DNA of 64,000 nt from contig CAZBSI010000002.1 of assembly GCA_964494345.1 (NCBI GenBank), positions 186,001-250,000 on the forward strand, written 5' to 3'. The notes below the pieces were generated by a model. That model saw only the letters and a list, made by a program, of their open reading frames with translations. It was not told the origin of the DNA and made no database searches. Every line of letters begins with the position of its first letter. The first letter of the stretch is position 1. Positions 35,347 through 43,623 of the stretch are shown piece after piece. Origin of the DNA: DTKD01 sp964494345 (GTDB taxonomy: Bacteria; Armatimonadota; UBA5829). A program made the position numbers and the translations under genes.

Positions 35347-35552
35347 GGGTAACCTGCTGGATAACAAAAAGTTCGGCTATCGTGCAATTGCAATGCATGA
35401 TGGCCGAAGCCAAAATCAATCTGGTCAATACCTGCGGGAAGGATATGAGCTTCTGGCTAACCACCGATCTCCTTCACTCCACCATCTTACCATTCACACT
35501 GCAGAGGACATTGCCACTCAGTGAATAATGCTTATTAAGAGTGAGCTCATAC

Positions 35553-35596
35553 CCGGTAGAACGTATATTGACAAAATCACGCTCTACCGGTACAAT
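35553..35596 (+). promoter_or_regulatory. Leaderless promoter with flanking inverted repeat (candidate operator)
   Basis: TTGACA (35568-35573), 17 bases, then TACAAT (35591-35596), six bases before the ATG at 35603. CCGGTAGA (35553-35560) and TCTACCGG (35583-35590) form a perfect 8-bp inverted repeat. It straddles the -35 box and ends against the -10 box, where a repressor would block polymerase. Confidence 0.65.
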
Positions 35597-35602
35597 CCAG
35601 AT

Positions 35603-36571
35603 ATGAAGCTATTCCTTTCAAATGCTGATTATCTCCGAAATTTCGAGTCTTTCTTGAGACGTTTCGATGGCGAGCAGATTGACAGGCTTGAAATCGCCAC
35701 TCACAGCAAATGGGTGAATGTCCACCCGGTTATCTTAACCATGATCGCTGCAATTAGCCGAACTGTCAGCGCCGATAGAATTACTATCGACGAAATCACC
35801 GCTAAATCCGGGCACTACCTTGACCGAATGGGCCTATTCAAAATTCTTGGTAAGGATTCGCCCTATGCAATCACTGAGCACGAATCCGCCGGACGCTTTA
35901 TTCCCCTTACGCAAATACGTACCCAGGAGGAACAAAGTAAGTTCATCACGGATATGATTCCTCTGTTGCATCTCTGTCCTGAGCAATCTGACGCCATCAA
36001 ATATACTGTAGGAGAGCTAGTTCGCAATGTTCTGGAACACTCAAATGCTGTGAATGGTGCTTTCGTGGCTGCTCAATACTATCCTTCTCAAAATGTCGTC
36101 CGTCTTGGGATTTGCGATGCAGGGATAGGCATTAGGCAGTCAATCAGCCGTTCATGGCAAACTCAATCTGATATTGAAGCGATTCGTTTAGCGCTCCTCC
36201 CTGGCATCACAGGAACAACAAAACGTGAAGGCGGAACTGAATCCAATGCTGGAGCAGGGCTATTCTTTATTAAGTCTATGGCAATGGTTGCTCGTGACTA
36301 TTTCGTCCTCTACAGCGGTAATGGGCTTTATAAGCTGTTAAAGCGGGACAAGAGAACAAAAGGTTTTCCTCGATTGCACGCAGACCCTGGTCAGGACAGG
36401 CATGCAGAAACTAATTCGGCGCCTTACTTCCACGGCACTCTGGTCGGTATAGATATATCTCTGGATCAAACGGTAGAGTTTACTGCACTGTTGTCAGTAA
36501 TTCGTGATGCGTACACCCGAGCACTCAAGGAACGAAAAAAGGAACGTTATAAAAAGCCGCGTTTCACATAG
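35603..36571 (+). CDS. GHKL-type ATPase (anti-sigma/histidine-kinase-like ATP-binding protein)
   Basis: A 322-residue soluble protein. Residues about 150-250 form a GHKL ATP-binding fold: N box VGELVRNVLEHSN, G1 box VRLGICDAGIGI, and G2-like GTESNAGAGLFFIKSMA. No phosphoacceptor His/dimerisation domain, sensor or transmembrane segment is seen. The N-terminal 140 residues are unrecognised. The ATG at 35603 (MKLFLSNADYLRNFE) is preferred over the longer frame from 35528. The intervening DNA contains a near-consensus promoter ending 6 bases before this ATG. The STAS-like gene follows 15 bases later, resembling RsbT/RsbS or SpoIIAB/SpoIIAA switch pairs. Codon and base composition look more AT-rich than flanking genes. 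Confidence 0.82.
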   Translation: MKLFLSNADYLRNFESFLRRFDGEQIDRLEIATHSKWVNVHPVILTMIAAISRTVSADRITIDEITAKSGHYLDRMGLFKILGKDSPYAITEHESAGRFIPLTQIRTQEEQSKFITDMIPLLHLCPEQSDAIKYTVGELVRNVLEHSNAVNGAFVAAQYYPSQNVVRLGICDAGIGIRQSISRSWQTQSDIEAIRLALLPGITGTTKREGGTESNAGAGLFFIKSMAMVARDYFVLYSGNGLYKLLKRDKRTKGFPRLHADPGQDRHAETNSAPYFHGTLVGIDISLDQTVEFTALLSVIRDAYTRALKERKKERYKKPRFT

Positions 36572-36586
36572 TAGGGATGGTTAAAG

Positions 36587-36904
36587 ATGTCTACTGTCTA
36601 TATGAAAGACATTATCGGAACATTTGCTGAAAACAAGGATACTGCGCGTGAAATCAGGCTTGGTCATATCCTGCCGGCAATCAAGGAGGGACGCGAAATC
36701 ACATTGGATTTTTGCAATGTGACTGGCGCTACCCAATCGTTTATACACGCGCTTATTAGCGATGCCATAAGACAATATGGGGACGCGGCGCTGGATCTCA
36801 TAGAATTCAGAAACTGCAACTCCATTGTGAGGGAGGTGGTCATTACTGTTACTGAATATATGCAGGAGAGCCGAACTGCGCCGCCTGAGCCAGAAGAGTT
36901 CTAG
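36587..36904 (+). CDS. STAS-like domain protein (DUF4325 family)
   Basis: A 105-residue protein with the DUF4325 core: GREITLDFCNVTGATQSFIHALISDAIRQYG, then ALDLIEFRNCNSIVREVVITVTEYM. The fold resembles STAS anti-anti-sigma proteins; TQSF is where a phosphorylatable Ser/Thr would lie in STAS proteins. AGTAGGGATGG lies ahead of the ATG. It is almost certainly cotranscribed with the GHKL ATPase, and the two probably form a phosphorylation or binding switch. The regulated target is not visible. Confidence 0.82.
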   Translation: MSTVYMKDIIGTFAENKDTAREIRLGHILPAIKEGREITLDFCNVTGATQSFIHALISDAIRQYGDAALDLIEFRNCNSIVREVVITVTEYMQESRTAPPEPEEF

Positions 36905-37017
36905 ATTCGTCCAACCAGGGGAGACGTAACAGCTCACTCTTCGTGAGATTCTGAAAAAAGTTAGATTTTCACTAATAATGTGCAGGTACTTTTACTGATG
37001 CTGCCTAAGTTGTATGC

Positions 37018-37141
37018 GTGGACACTAAAACACGCGAAGAACTAATAGAGGGGAACGCTTTGCTGCGAGAGAAGCTTAGCGTTCTCGAAGCGGAAATAGC
37101 GATGTTGCGTGACATAAGTGACTATTTTCTTTTCCGCTGTA
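37018..37141 (+). pseudogene. Truncated N-terminus of a sensor-like protein
   Basis: From a GTG at 37018 the frame reads a charged coiled coil (LREKLSVLEAEIAMLRDISDYF) typical of the linker before PAS or kinase domains. Then it runs into the 3' end of the opposite-strand flavoprotein gene at 37142 and stops meaningfully resembling protein. I read it as a gene broken by a deletion or insertion at that border. The DNA between 36905 and 37017 holds nothing I recognise. Confidence 0.4.
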
Positions 37142-38383
37142 TTAAGCAGTGGCCATTTCTTTCGATTTCCCCATCCTCCCCGCCACTCGGCCGCTTGACC
37201 ACGCCCATTGGAGGTTGAAGCCGCCGGAGTCGGCGTCGACGTCTGCTATCTCCCCGGCGAAGTATAGATTATCGTGAAGTTTCGATCCCATTGTCTGCGG
37301 GTCGATTTCGGCACAGTCCACCCCGCCGGCGGTTACTTGCGCTTCCTTATACGGCCTCAATTTAGCGACCGTCAGGGTCAGGTTTTTCATCACGCCTGTC
37401 AACTGCGCGCGCTGTTTATCCGTTACTTGAGCCGCCTTTTGAGCGCAGTCCAATTCTGCCAATTTGCACACTATCTCGATCAAGGCCGATGGCATAATCC
37501 CGATCATAGCCTCGCCAAGAGAGGTGTTGGCCGCGTTTGATAGCACATCAGAAAGCAGGTTATCCAGTTGTGATACTGTCATTTCAGAGAACATATCTGT
37601 ATTCAAAGATACAGGGTCATCTGCAAGTGCGATTGCTACTGGTCTCGCGAGAGCCATCACCGCTGTGCCGGAGACGCCGTAGGTTGTGAACAGCAGATCT
37701 CCTGTCGATTCGCCGATAACTCGTCCCTTTGATATTGCCTGCAGTCGCGCCTCGATTTTGACCCCCGCAGCCTCTTTCGGCCAGGCCTCGGCTGTCTCTA
37801 TCGGAACCAGTGCGGCGAACATTGGTGTAAGACTATGGCCGAGCTTTCCCGCCCAAAACAGCCCATCCCCTGTTGACCCCAACTGATGCGCCGCACGACC
37901 CCCGGTGGCTATTATCAAGTCAATCGCCTCGAAGCTCCGCCCATCTATCAGGCCGATTTTCCAACTGCTATCCCTGTCAATCGACTTGACCTGGGTATCA
38001 AGAGCCACCTCCACCCGGTTAGCGCGCAGCCTTTGTCGCAAGACTTCGATCACGCTCGATGCCTGATTAGTGCGAGGAAAAATCCGGCCGTTGTCCTCCT
38101 GTTTCAGAAGCAAGCCGAGATTGCGGAAAAAATCCATCGTATCGTTTTGGTCAAACTGATTGATGACAACGGCTATAAAATCCGGATTGGCGCCGTGGAA
38201 TCGGTCGATGGACAACTCTGCATTGGTCAGGTTGCACCTCCCATTGCCCGTCGACAGCAACTTGCGGCCGATTTGAGGGTTCCTATCGACCAGCATCACC
38301 CGTCTGCCGCTCTCAGAGGCAGTGATTGCCGCCATCATCCCCGCCGGCCCTGCCCCGATTATCACAACATCTCGCTTGTTCAT
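37142..38383 (-). CDS. HI0933/BaiN-family FAD-dependent oxidoreductase
   Basis: A 413-residue flavoprotein. The N-terminal FAD dinucleotide loop is VVIIGAGPAGMMAAITASESG, followed by the family block GRKLLSTGNGRCNLTNAE. LIIATGGRAAHQLGSTGDG lies in the middle, and the C-terminal FAD motif LYFAGEIADVDADSGGFNLQWAWSSG completes it. The HI0933 (YhiN/BaiN) family is broadly conserved; some members reduce bile-acid or other enone bonds, but most have no known substrate. Divergent from the fusion gene, with A/T-rich promoter-like boxes (TTGGAA/TATAAG) upstream. Confidence 0.92.
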   Translation of the reverse strand: MNKRDVVIIGAGPAGMMAAITASESGRRVMLVDRNPQIGRKLLSTGNGRCNLTNAELSIDRFHGANPDFIAVVINQFDQNDTMDFFRNLGLLLKQEDNGRIFPRTNQASSVIEVLRQRLRANRVEVALDTQVKSIDRDSSWKIGLIDGRSFEAIDLIIATGGRAAHQLGSTGDGLFWAGKLGHSLTPMFAALVPIETAEAWPKEAAGVKIEARLQAISKGRVIGESTGDLLFTTYGVSGTAVMALARPVAIALADDPVSLNTDMFSEMTVSQLDNLLSDVLSNAANTSLGEAMIGIMPSALIEIVCKLAELDCAQKAAQVTDKQRAQLTGVMKNLTLTVAKLRPYKEAQVTAGGVDCAEIDPQTMGSKLHDNLYFAGEIADVDADSGGFNLQWAWSSGRVAGRMGKSKEMATA

Positions 38384-38428
38384 AGATGTAATCTTATACT
38401 ATAAAGAACCTCTTTTCCAATGTATCCG

Positions 38429-38457
38429 TTGACCCTGCCTGCTTGATCTGATATTCT
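38429..38457 (+). promoter_or_regulatory. Promoter of the oxidoreductase fusion gene
   Basis: TTGACC (38429-38434) and TATTCT (38452-38457) are separated by 17 bases, about 50 bases before the ATG, which has GGGAGG as ribosome site. Confidence 0.6.
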
Positions 38458-38506
38458 CAGTGGGATAGTCAGCACACACAGCGATTGCGCGGGAGGATCC
38501 AATATT

Positions 38507-40501
38507 ATGAGCGATAAAATTGCTTGGGGAATTATAGGATCAGGCAACATTGCAAAGACGTTCGCAAAAGGATTGGCGGCGTCGGCGACTGGTGAATTAT
38601 TGGCCATTGGCAGTAGAACTCAGGAGGCTGCTGATAAGTTCGGTGATGAGTTCAATGTGGCTCGCCGTTATCCCAGCTACCAGGCGCTGCTTGACGATCC
38701 GAACGTGCAGGCGGTGTATATCAGCACCCCTCACCCAATGCACGCCGAATGGGCGATAAAGGCGGCTGAGGCGGGAAAACATATCCTATGCGAGAAGCCG
38801 ATCACCATCAACTACCCCGACGCGATGGCGGTAATCGAGGCGGCGCGGAGAAACGACGTCTTTTTGATGGAGGCGTTTATGTATCGCTGCCATCCGCAGA
38901 TAGCCAAGCTCGTCGAGCTTATCAAAGAGAAAGCCATCGGCGAGGTGAGGTTGATCAAGGCTTCTTTTAGCTACAATGCAGGCTTTGACCCGGAATGGCG
39001 CGTCTATAACAACGCCCTTGGCGGCGGCGGGATTCTCGACGTCGGTTGTTATACCACGTCGGTGTCGAGGCTTATCGCAGGGGCTGCACTCGGCAAGGAT
39101 TTCGTGGAGCCGATCGAAGTTATGGGAATGGGCAAACTCGGTGTAACCGGGGTAGATGAATATGCCACGGCTATGCTGAGATTCCCCGGGGATATCATCG
39201 CGCAGGTAGCCACAGGGGTTGCTGTGAATCAGGAAAACACCCTGCAGGTCTTCGGCACCAAGGGGAACATATTCCTGCCGGTTTTCTGGAACCCGGATAA
39301 GCAGGGCGACAAACCCGCCATGACCCTCACTATCGACGGCGAGGCCCCTAAAGATGTCAGCGTGGAGACGGAGCGCGGGGTCTATGCTTATGAGGCGGAT
39401 GTGGTGGCTGAAAACATCGCCAATCGTCAGGCTAAACCGCCTGCGGTAACCTGGGACGACACTCTCGGCAATATGCGCACGCTGGACACCTGGCGAGTCA
39501 AGATCGGTTTGACCTATGACATCGAGCAGCCTACTGCGAACTACCCGACCATAGATCGCAGGCCGCTGGCTCGCAGGGCCGATGCGAAGATGCCCTATGG
39601 TCGAATCGAGGGTCTCGACAAGCCCGTGGCGCGATTGATTCAGGGCGCAACGCTGGCAGGGGCGCAGTTCCAGCTTCCTCACGCATCAATTATGTTCGAT
39701 GAATACTTCAGAAACGGCGGCAACTGCTTCGACACCGCCTATATCTACGGCAATTCGGATTATATCTTGGGCAGGTGGATATCAAATCGCGGTATTCGAG
39801 ACGACGTGGTGATTCTTGCGAAGGGCGCGCATACCCCAAATTGCGACCCCGAATCGATTCGAGCCCAGTTGAACGAGACTTTGGAGCGGATGAACACGGA
39901 TTATGTGGATATTTATCTGCTTCATCGTGATAATCCGGAGATTCCGGTCGGCGAGTTCGTAGATGTATTGAACGAGCAACTCGATATGGGCAAATTGCGC
40001 GCGTTTGGCGGGTCGAACTGGACATTGGAGCGAATCGACGAAGCCAACGCCTACGCGAAATCCAAAGGCAAGCGCGGGTTCACTGCTGTCAGCAACAACT
40101 TCAGCCTGGCCCGGATGGTCGCCCCGCCGTGGGATGGATGCCTGGCCTCCAGTGACCCTGAGTCTCGTGCGTGGTTTGCTAAAAATCAGATGCCGCTGCT
40201 GTCGTGGTCGAGTTTGGCGAAGGGTTTCTTCTCCAGCGGCGACAGAAACGATCTCTCCGACACGATGATGGTGGATTGCTGGTATTGCGAGGACAATTTC
40301 CAGAGGCTGGAGCGCACACAGAAACTGGCGAAGGAAAAGGGCGTGCTGCCGGTTCAGATTGCGCTTGCTTATCTGCTGCACCTGCCGTTCCCGGTCTTCC
40401 CGCTGATCGGCCCGGAGAGGCTCAGCGAGTTGATGATATCGCTGGCAGCGCTTGATATCGAGTTGACGGAAGATGAAGTGAAGTGGCTTAATCTGGAGTA
40501 A
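38507..40501 (+). CDS. Gfo/Idh/MocA - aldo/keto reductase fusion protein
   Basis: A 664-residue two-enzyme protein. Residues about 1-335 form a Gfo/Idh/MocA dehydrogenase with the GIIGSGNIA loop and CEKP (95-98). Residues about 365-664 form an aldo/keto reductase with tetrad residues D409, Y414, K439 and H473 (CFDTAYIYG, VVILAKGAH, VDIYLLHRDN). The join is in frame with no stop or frameshift. Family knowledge suggests the first half oxidises a sugar and the second reduces a carbonyl, so the pair could recycle one nicotinamide cofactor within one polypeptide; that coupling is inference. Single-gene transcript with its own promoter. Confidence 0.93.
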   Translation: MSDKIAWGIIGSGNIAKTFAKGLAASATGELLAIGSRTQEAADKFGDEFNVARRYPSYQALLDDPNVQAVYISTPHPMHAEWAIKAAEAGKHILCEKPITINYPDAMAVIEAARRNDVFLMEAFMYRCHPQIAKLVELIKEKAIGEVRLIKASFSYNAGFDPEWRVYNNALGGGGILDVGCYTTSVSRLIAGAALGKDFVEPIEVMGMGKLGVTGVDEYATAMLRFPGDIIAQVATGVAVNQENTLQVFGTKGNIFLPVFWNPDKQGDKPAMTLTIDGEAPKDVSVETERGVYAYEADVVAENIANRQAKPPAVTWDDTLGNMRTLDTWRVKIGLTYDIEQPTANYPTIDRRPLARRADAKMPYGRIEGLDKPVARLIQGATLAGAQFQLPHASIMFDEYFRNGGNCFDTAYIYGNSDYILGRWISNRGIRDDVVILAKGAHTPNCDPESIRAQLNETLERMNTDYVDIYLLHRDNPEIPVGEFVDVLNEQLDMGKLRAFGGSNWTLERIDEANAYAKSKGKRGFTAVSNNFSLARMVAPPWDGCLASSDPESRAWFAKNQMPLLSWSSLAKGFFSSGDRNDLSDTMMVDCWYCEDNFQRLERTQKLAKEKGVLPVQIALAYLLHLPFPVFPLIGPERLSELMISLAALDIELTEDEVKWLNLE

Positions 40502-40557
40502 TTTCCAGATATTGAGCGTTGACAGGCGGCGATTCCTGAGAGTCGTTTTAGCGCGAT

Positions 40558-40583
40558 AGGTGGCGATTTACGAATCGCCACCT
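40558..40583. terminator. Bidirectional hairpin terminator
   Basis: A perfect 11-bp stem (AGGTGGCGATT/AATCGCCACCT) has a 4-base loop. It lies between the convergent fusion gene and leuS. Confidence 0.65.
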
Positions 40584-40587
40584 TATT

Positions 40588-40621
40588 GTCATTTCGAACG
40601 AAGTGAGAAATCTGCTTTTTC
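40588..40621 (+). repeat. Family A core, solo copy 4
   Basis: Only the core (GTCATTTCGAACG ... AAATCTGCTTTTT) is present, directly after the terminator hairpin and before the leuS stop. Confidence 0.85.
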
Positions 40622-40644
40622 GGTTGACGGTCGGCTTTTCCCGA

Positions 40645-43287
40645 TCAATTCGCGACGATGTTGACCAGTTTCCCCTTAACCACAATCACCTTGCGCACAG
40701 TCTTGCCGGCGAGGTCCGCTTTGACCTTCTCCGAGGCAAGAGCCAGCGTCTCCATCGTCTTTTCATCGGCATCGGCAGGAATGGTGAGCTTATCGCGGAT
40801 CTTGCCCAGAACCTGCACCACTATCTCCACTTCGTCTGCCCTGGCGACCTCTGCATCGTTAACCGGCCACTCCTCAAGCAGTGTGAACTCCTGCTTGCCT
40901 TGCTTCGGAAGTTCAGCCCAAAGCTCATCGGCGACGTGCGGAGCGATCGGTGACAGCAGCAGGATGAGGTTTTCAATGGCCTCAGACATAGCAGCCGCCC
41001 CTGTTGAGCCCGAGGCTGAGAAGGCATTCATCTCATTTACCAACTCCATCAACGCAGCCACAGCCGTATTGAAAGCAAATTCCTCGATATCAGCGCTGAC
41101 TTTCTCTATGGTCTGGTGGGTCTTTCGCCTCAAAGCCCTGGCCTTCGGGTCAGCGGCGGCCTCTTGCGCGACTTTCGAGCGCCAATCCGCATCAAATCGA
41201 CCCATCCAGTCATTTACCAGCCTCCACACGCGACCCAGGAACCGGTGCGCGCCGTTCATCCCGTCCTCGCTCCACTGAATGGCGTCCTCAAACGGGGCCA
41301 CGAACAGCTCATAAGTGCGCAGCGAGTCCGCGCCGAACTGCTCGGCCATAGCATCCGGTGTGATGACGTTGCGCTTGGACTTGCTCATCTTCACAAACTT
41401 CCAAATGACTTTGTCTGCCGGGTATTTCTCTATTTCCTCAGGGAACAGCGGGATCAGGTCGCGATCCTGGTCGTCATTATCCTGTTGGTCGTCGGCGGCC
41501 TCCATCGTGCGATGCGGCGTGTTGACCAGCACCATGCCCTGATTCAACAGCTTGGCAAATGGCTCCACAAATGGAATCAGGCCTTCATCATAAAGCACCT
41601 TTGTCCAGAACCGGGCATATAGCAGGTGCATAACCGCGTGCTCCGCCCCTCCGACATACAAATCTACGGGCAGCCAATATGCGGCAAGCGCCTCATCAAA
41701 CGCAGCCGTGTCGAGATGCGGGCTGACATAGCGCAGGAAATACCAGCTCGAACAGGCGAACCCGCCCATAGTGTCAGTCTCCCGCTTAGCCGGGCCGCCG
41801 CATTTTGGGCAGGTGACGTTCACAAATTCGGATATGTTAGCAAGCGGCGATTCACCGGACGCGCTGGGCTGATAGTTCTCCACATCCGGCAACACAACGG
41901 GCAAATCCTGCTCCGGAACCGCAACCTCGCCGCAGTTCGGGCAGTGGATAATGGGAATCGGCGCCCCCCAGTAACGCTGGCGGCTGATCAACCAGTCGCG
42001 CAGTTTATAATTAACCGAGGCCTTGCCCTTGCCCTTTTCGGCCAGCCATCCGGTGACTTTCTTCTTGGCGCAGCCGTTTGCGCCTATTGTGCCGGTGAAC
42101 TCGCCGGAGTTGAACATATCCCCGTATTCCGGATGGAAAGTGTATCCGCCCCACTCTTCCGACTCGTCGACAGCATAATCCGCCGGCGCTTCCGGGTGAC
42201 GAATAACCGGGATTATCTTTATCCCGAACTTGCGGGCAAACGCGAAGTCGCGCTCGTCATGAGCGGGAACCGCCATAATCGCCCCGGTTCCGTAGCCCAT
42301 CATAATATAATCCGCGATCCAGATCGGGATTTTCTCGTCGTTGACGGGGTTGATGGCATAAGCGCCGGTGAAGACGCCTGTTTTTTCTTTGTCTGTCGAT
42401 TGTCGCTCTATCGCGCTCTGTCGCTGGGCCTGCTTGCGATATGCCTCGACTTCAGCTTTCTTATCAGCGGTGGTGAGCTTGTCGACCAACGGGTGCTCAG
42501 GGGCCAAAACCATAAACGTCGCACCCCAGAGCGTGTCGGGGCGGGTGGTGTAGACAACGATCTCGTCGCCCTGTTCAGAGTGGAAAACCACGTCGGCGCC
42601 CTCGCTGCGGCCGATCCAGTTGCGCTGCATAGCCTTGATCGACTCCGGCCAGTCGATGGTGTCGAGGTCATCGATTAATCGATCTGCGTATTTGGTGATT
42701 CTGAAGAACCACTGCGGCAGGTCTTTTTTCTCAATATAGTTATCGCATCGCCAGCACCGACCGTCGGCGACTTCCTCGTTTGCAAGCACCGTCGCACAGG
42801 TCGGACACCAGTTCGCCGGGGCAAGGGATCGATAAGCCAGCCCGCGCTTGTAAAGCAACAAAAATATCCACTGGGTCCATTTATAATAATCAGGATGTGA
42901 GGAATTGATCTCGCGGGACCAGTCATAGCCTATGCCTACCAGATCCATCTGGCGTTTATAGGTGGCCACGTATTCCGGCACCGTCTTTTTCGGGTGGCTC
43001 TTCTTATTTATGGCCTCGTTTTCGGCCGGCAACCCGAATGCATCCCACCCCATCGGGTGCAGCACGTTATAGCCCTTCATTCGGCGATAACGACAGGCGA
43101 CATCAGTGGGGATATAATTTCTGCAATGCCCGACAGATAAACCCGCGCCGGAGGGGTATGGGAAGAAGTCTAAACCGTAGAATTTCGGCTTGTCGGTCGA
43201 GTCCTCGGTTCTGAATAAATCGACCTGCTTCCATTTAAGCTGCCACTTCTTCTCGATTTCGGAAAAATCGTAACGGCGATCGGACAT
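40645..43287 (-). CDS. leuS: Leucyl-tRNA synthetase
   Basis: An 880-residue class-I synthetase. The HIGH-equivalent is GLSVGHCRNYIPTD (about residues 48-61); its first His is Ser, as I recall for some bacterial LeuRS. A zinc site (WCPTCATVLANEEVADGRC) is followed by a CP1 editing domain (TTRPDTLWGATFMVLAPEHP, DERDFAFARKFG). KMSKSKRNVITPD carries the KMSKS loop, then the anticodon-binding and C-terminal domains. It has a consensus promoter and a leader hairpin but no T-box motif. Confidence 0.97.
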   Translation of the reverse strand: MSDRRYDFSEIEKKWQLKWKQVDLFRTEDSTDKPKFYGLDFFPYPSGAGLSVGHCRNYIPTDVACRYRRMKGYNVLHPMGWDAFGLPAENEAINKKSHPKKTVPEYVATYKRQMDLVGIGYDWSREINSSHPDYYKWTQWIFLLLYKRGLAYRSLAPANWCPTCATVLANEEVADGRCWRCDNYIEKKDLPQWFFRITKYADRLIDDLDTIDWPESIKAMQRNWIGRSEGADVVFHSEQGDEIVVYTTRPDTLWGATFMVLAPEHPLVDKLTTADKKAEVEAYRKQAQRQSAIERQSTDKEKTGVFTGAYAINPVNDEKIPIWIADYIMMGYGTGAIMAVPAHDERDFAFARKFGIKIIPVIRHPEAPADYAVDESEEWGGYTFHPEYGDMFNSGEFTGTIGANGCAKKKVTGWLAEKGKGKASVNYKLRDWLISRQRYWGAPIPIIHCPNCGEVAVPEQDLPVVLPDVENYQPSASGESPLANISEFVNVTCPKCGGPAKRETDTMGGFACSSWYFLRYVSPHLDTAAFDEALAAYWLPVDLYVGGAEHAVMHLLYARFWTKVLYDEGLIPFVEPFAKLLNQGMVLVNTPHRTMEAADDQQDNDDQDRDLIPLFPEEIEKYPADKVIWKFVKMSKSKRNVITPDAMAEQFGADSLRTYELFVAPFEDAIQWSEDGMNGAHRFLGRVWRLVNDWMGRFDADWRSKVAQEAAADPKARALRRKTHQTIEKVSADIEEFAFNTAVAALMELVNEMNAFSASGSTGAAAMSEAIENLILLLSPIAPHVADELWAELPKQGKQEFTLLEEWPVNDAEVARADEVEIVVQVLGKIRDKLTIPADADEKTMETLALASEKVKADLAGKTVRKVIVVKGKLVNIVAN

Positions 43288-43335
43288 TGTTCGGCTCCCA
43301 TCAAAAAGTTACTGCGAGATATTATCAGGTCAACG

Positions 43336-43365
43336 AAAACGGAACCGCCCGCAGGCAAGTTCCGT
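43336..43365 (-). promoter_or_regulatory. leuS leader hairpin (possible attenuator)
   Basis: On the minus strand ACGGAAC/GTTCCGT pair around a GCC/GGC inner stem and are followed by TTTT, halfway between the promoter and the leuS ATG. It has terminator form; no antiterminator or T-box sequence was found. Confidence 0.5.
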
Positions 43366-43398
43366 CAAGCGCGGCCAAAGTTGATACTTCTAAGGCTG

Positions 43399-43427
43399 AT
43401 TATAAATACGCGCAAAGGTAGTGTCAA
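43399..43427 (-). promoter_or_regulatory. leuS promoter, perfect consensus
   Basis: Minus-strand TTGACA (43422-43427), a 17-base spacer and TATAAT (43399-43404): 12 of 12 consensus positions. The predicted leader is about 105 bases. Confidence 0.85.
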
Positions 43428-43439
43428 GGAGAAGGGGCT

Positions 43440-43617
43440 GCAGGAAGGGGTTAAGGGAAACGCGAAAGCGCGAAAGAGGCGAAAGCCAGAAATAGAGCGA
43501 GAATGTTATGGTGAGGGCGCAGGGTTTCTATCCGGGCCTGGTTGCGTTTACAGCGGGTTATGAGGCGGCAATTCGGAGATTGCCGCCTATCATAGACTTC
43601 GCGCAGGATGACGGGAT
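43440..43617. repeat. Family A tail fragment, family B and family C half
   Basis: An inverted family A tail (GAAACGCGAAAGCGCGAAAG, 43458-43500) lacks its core. It is followed by a family B palindrome (43563-43590) and a family C right arm (GACTTCGCGCAGGATGAC, 43597-43614). Confidence 0.7.
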
Positions 43618-43623
43618 AAGACG

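Noticed and set aside
35297..35524. 75-codon ORF overlapping the mfd end
   Set aside because: It starts within mfd in another frame and its product is low-quality; no family resemblance.
41626..42678. 350-codon ORF antisense to leuS
   Set aside because: Shadow of leuS; no signature and no ribosome site.
43288..43400. T-box riboswitch before leuS
   Set aside because: No AGGGTGG-type T-box sequence or specifier loop was found; only a simple hairpin is visible.
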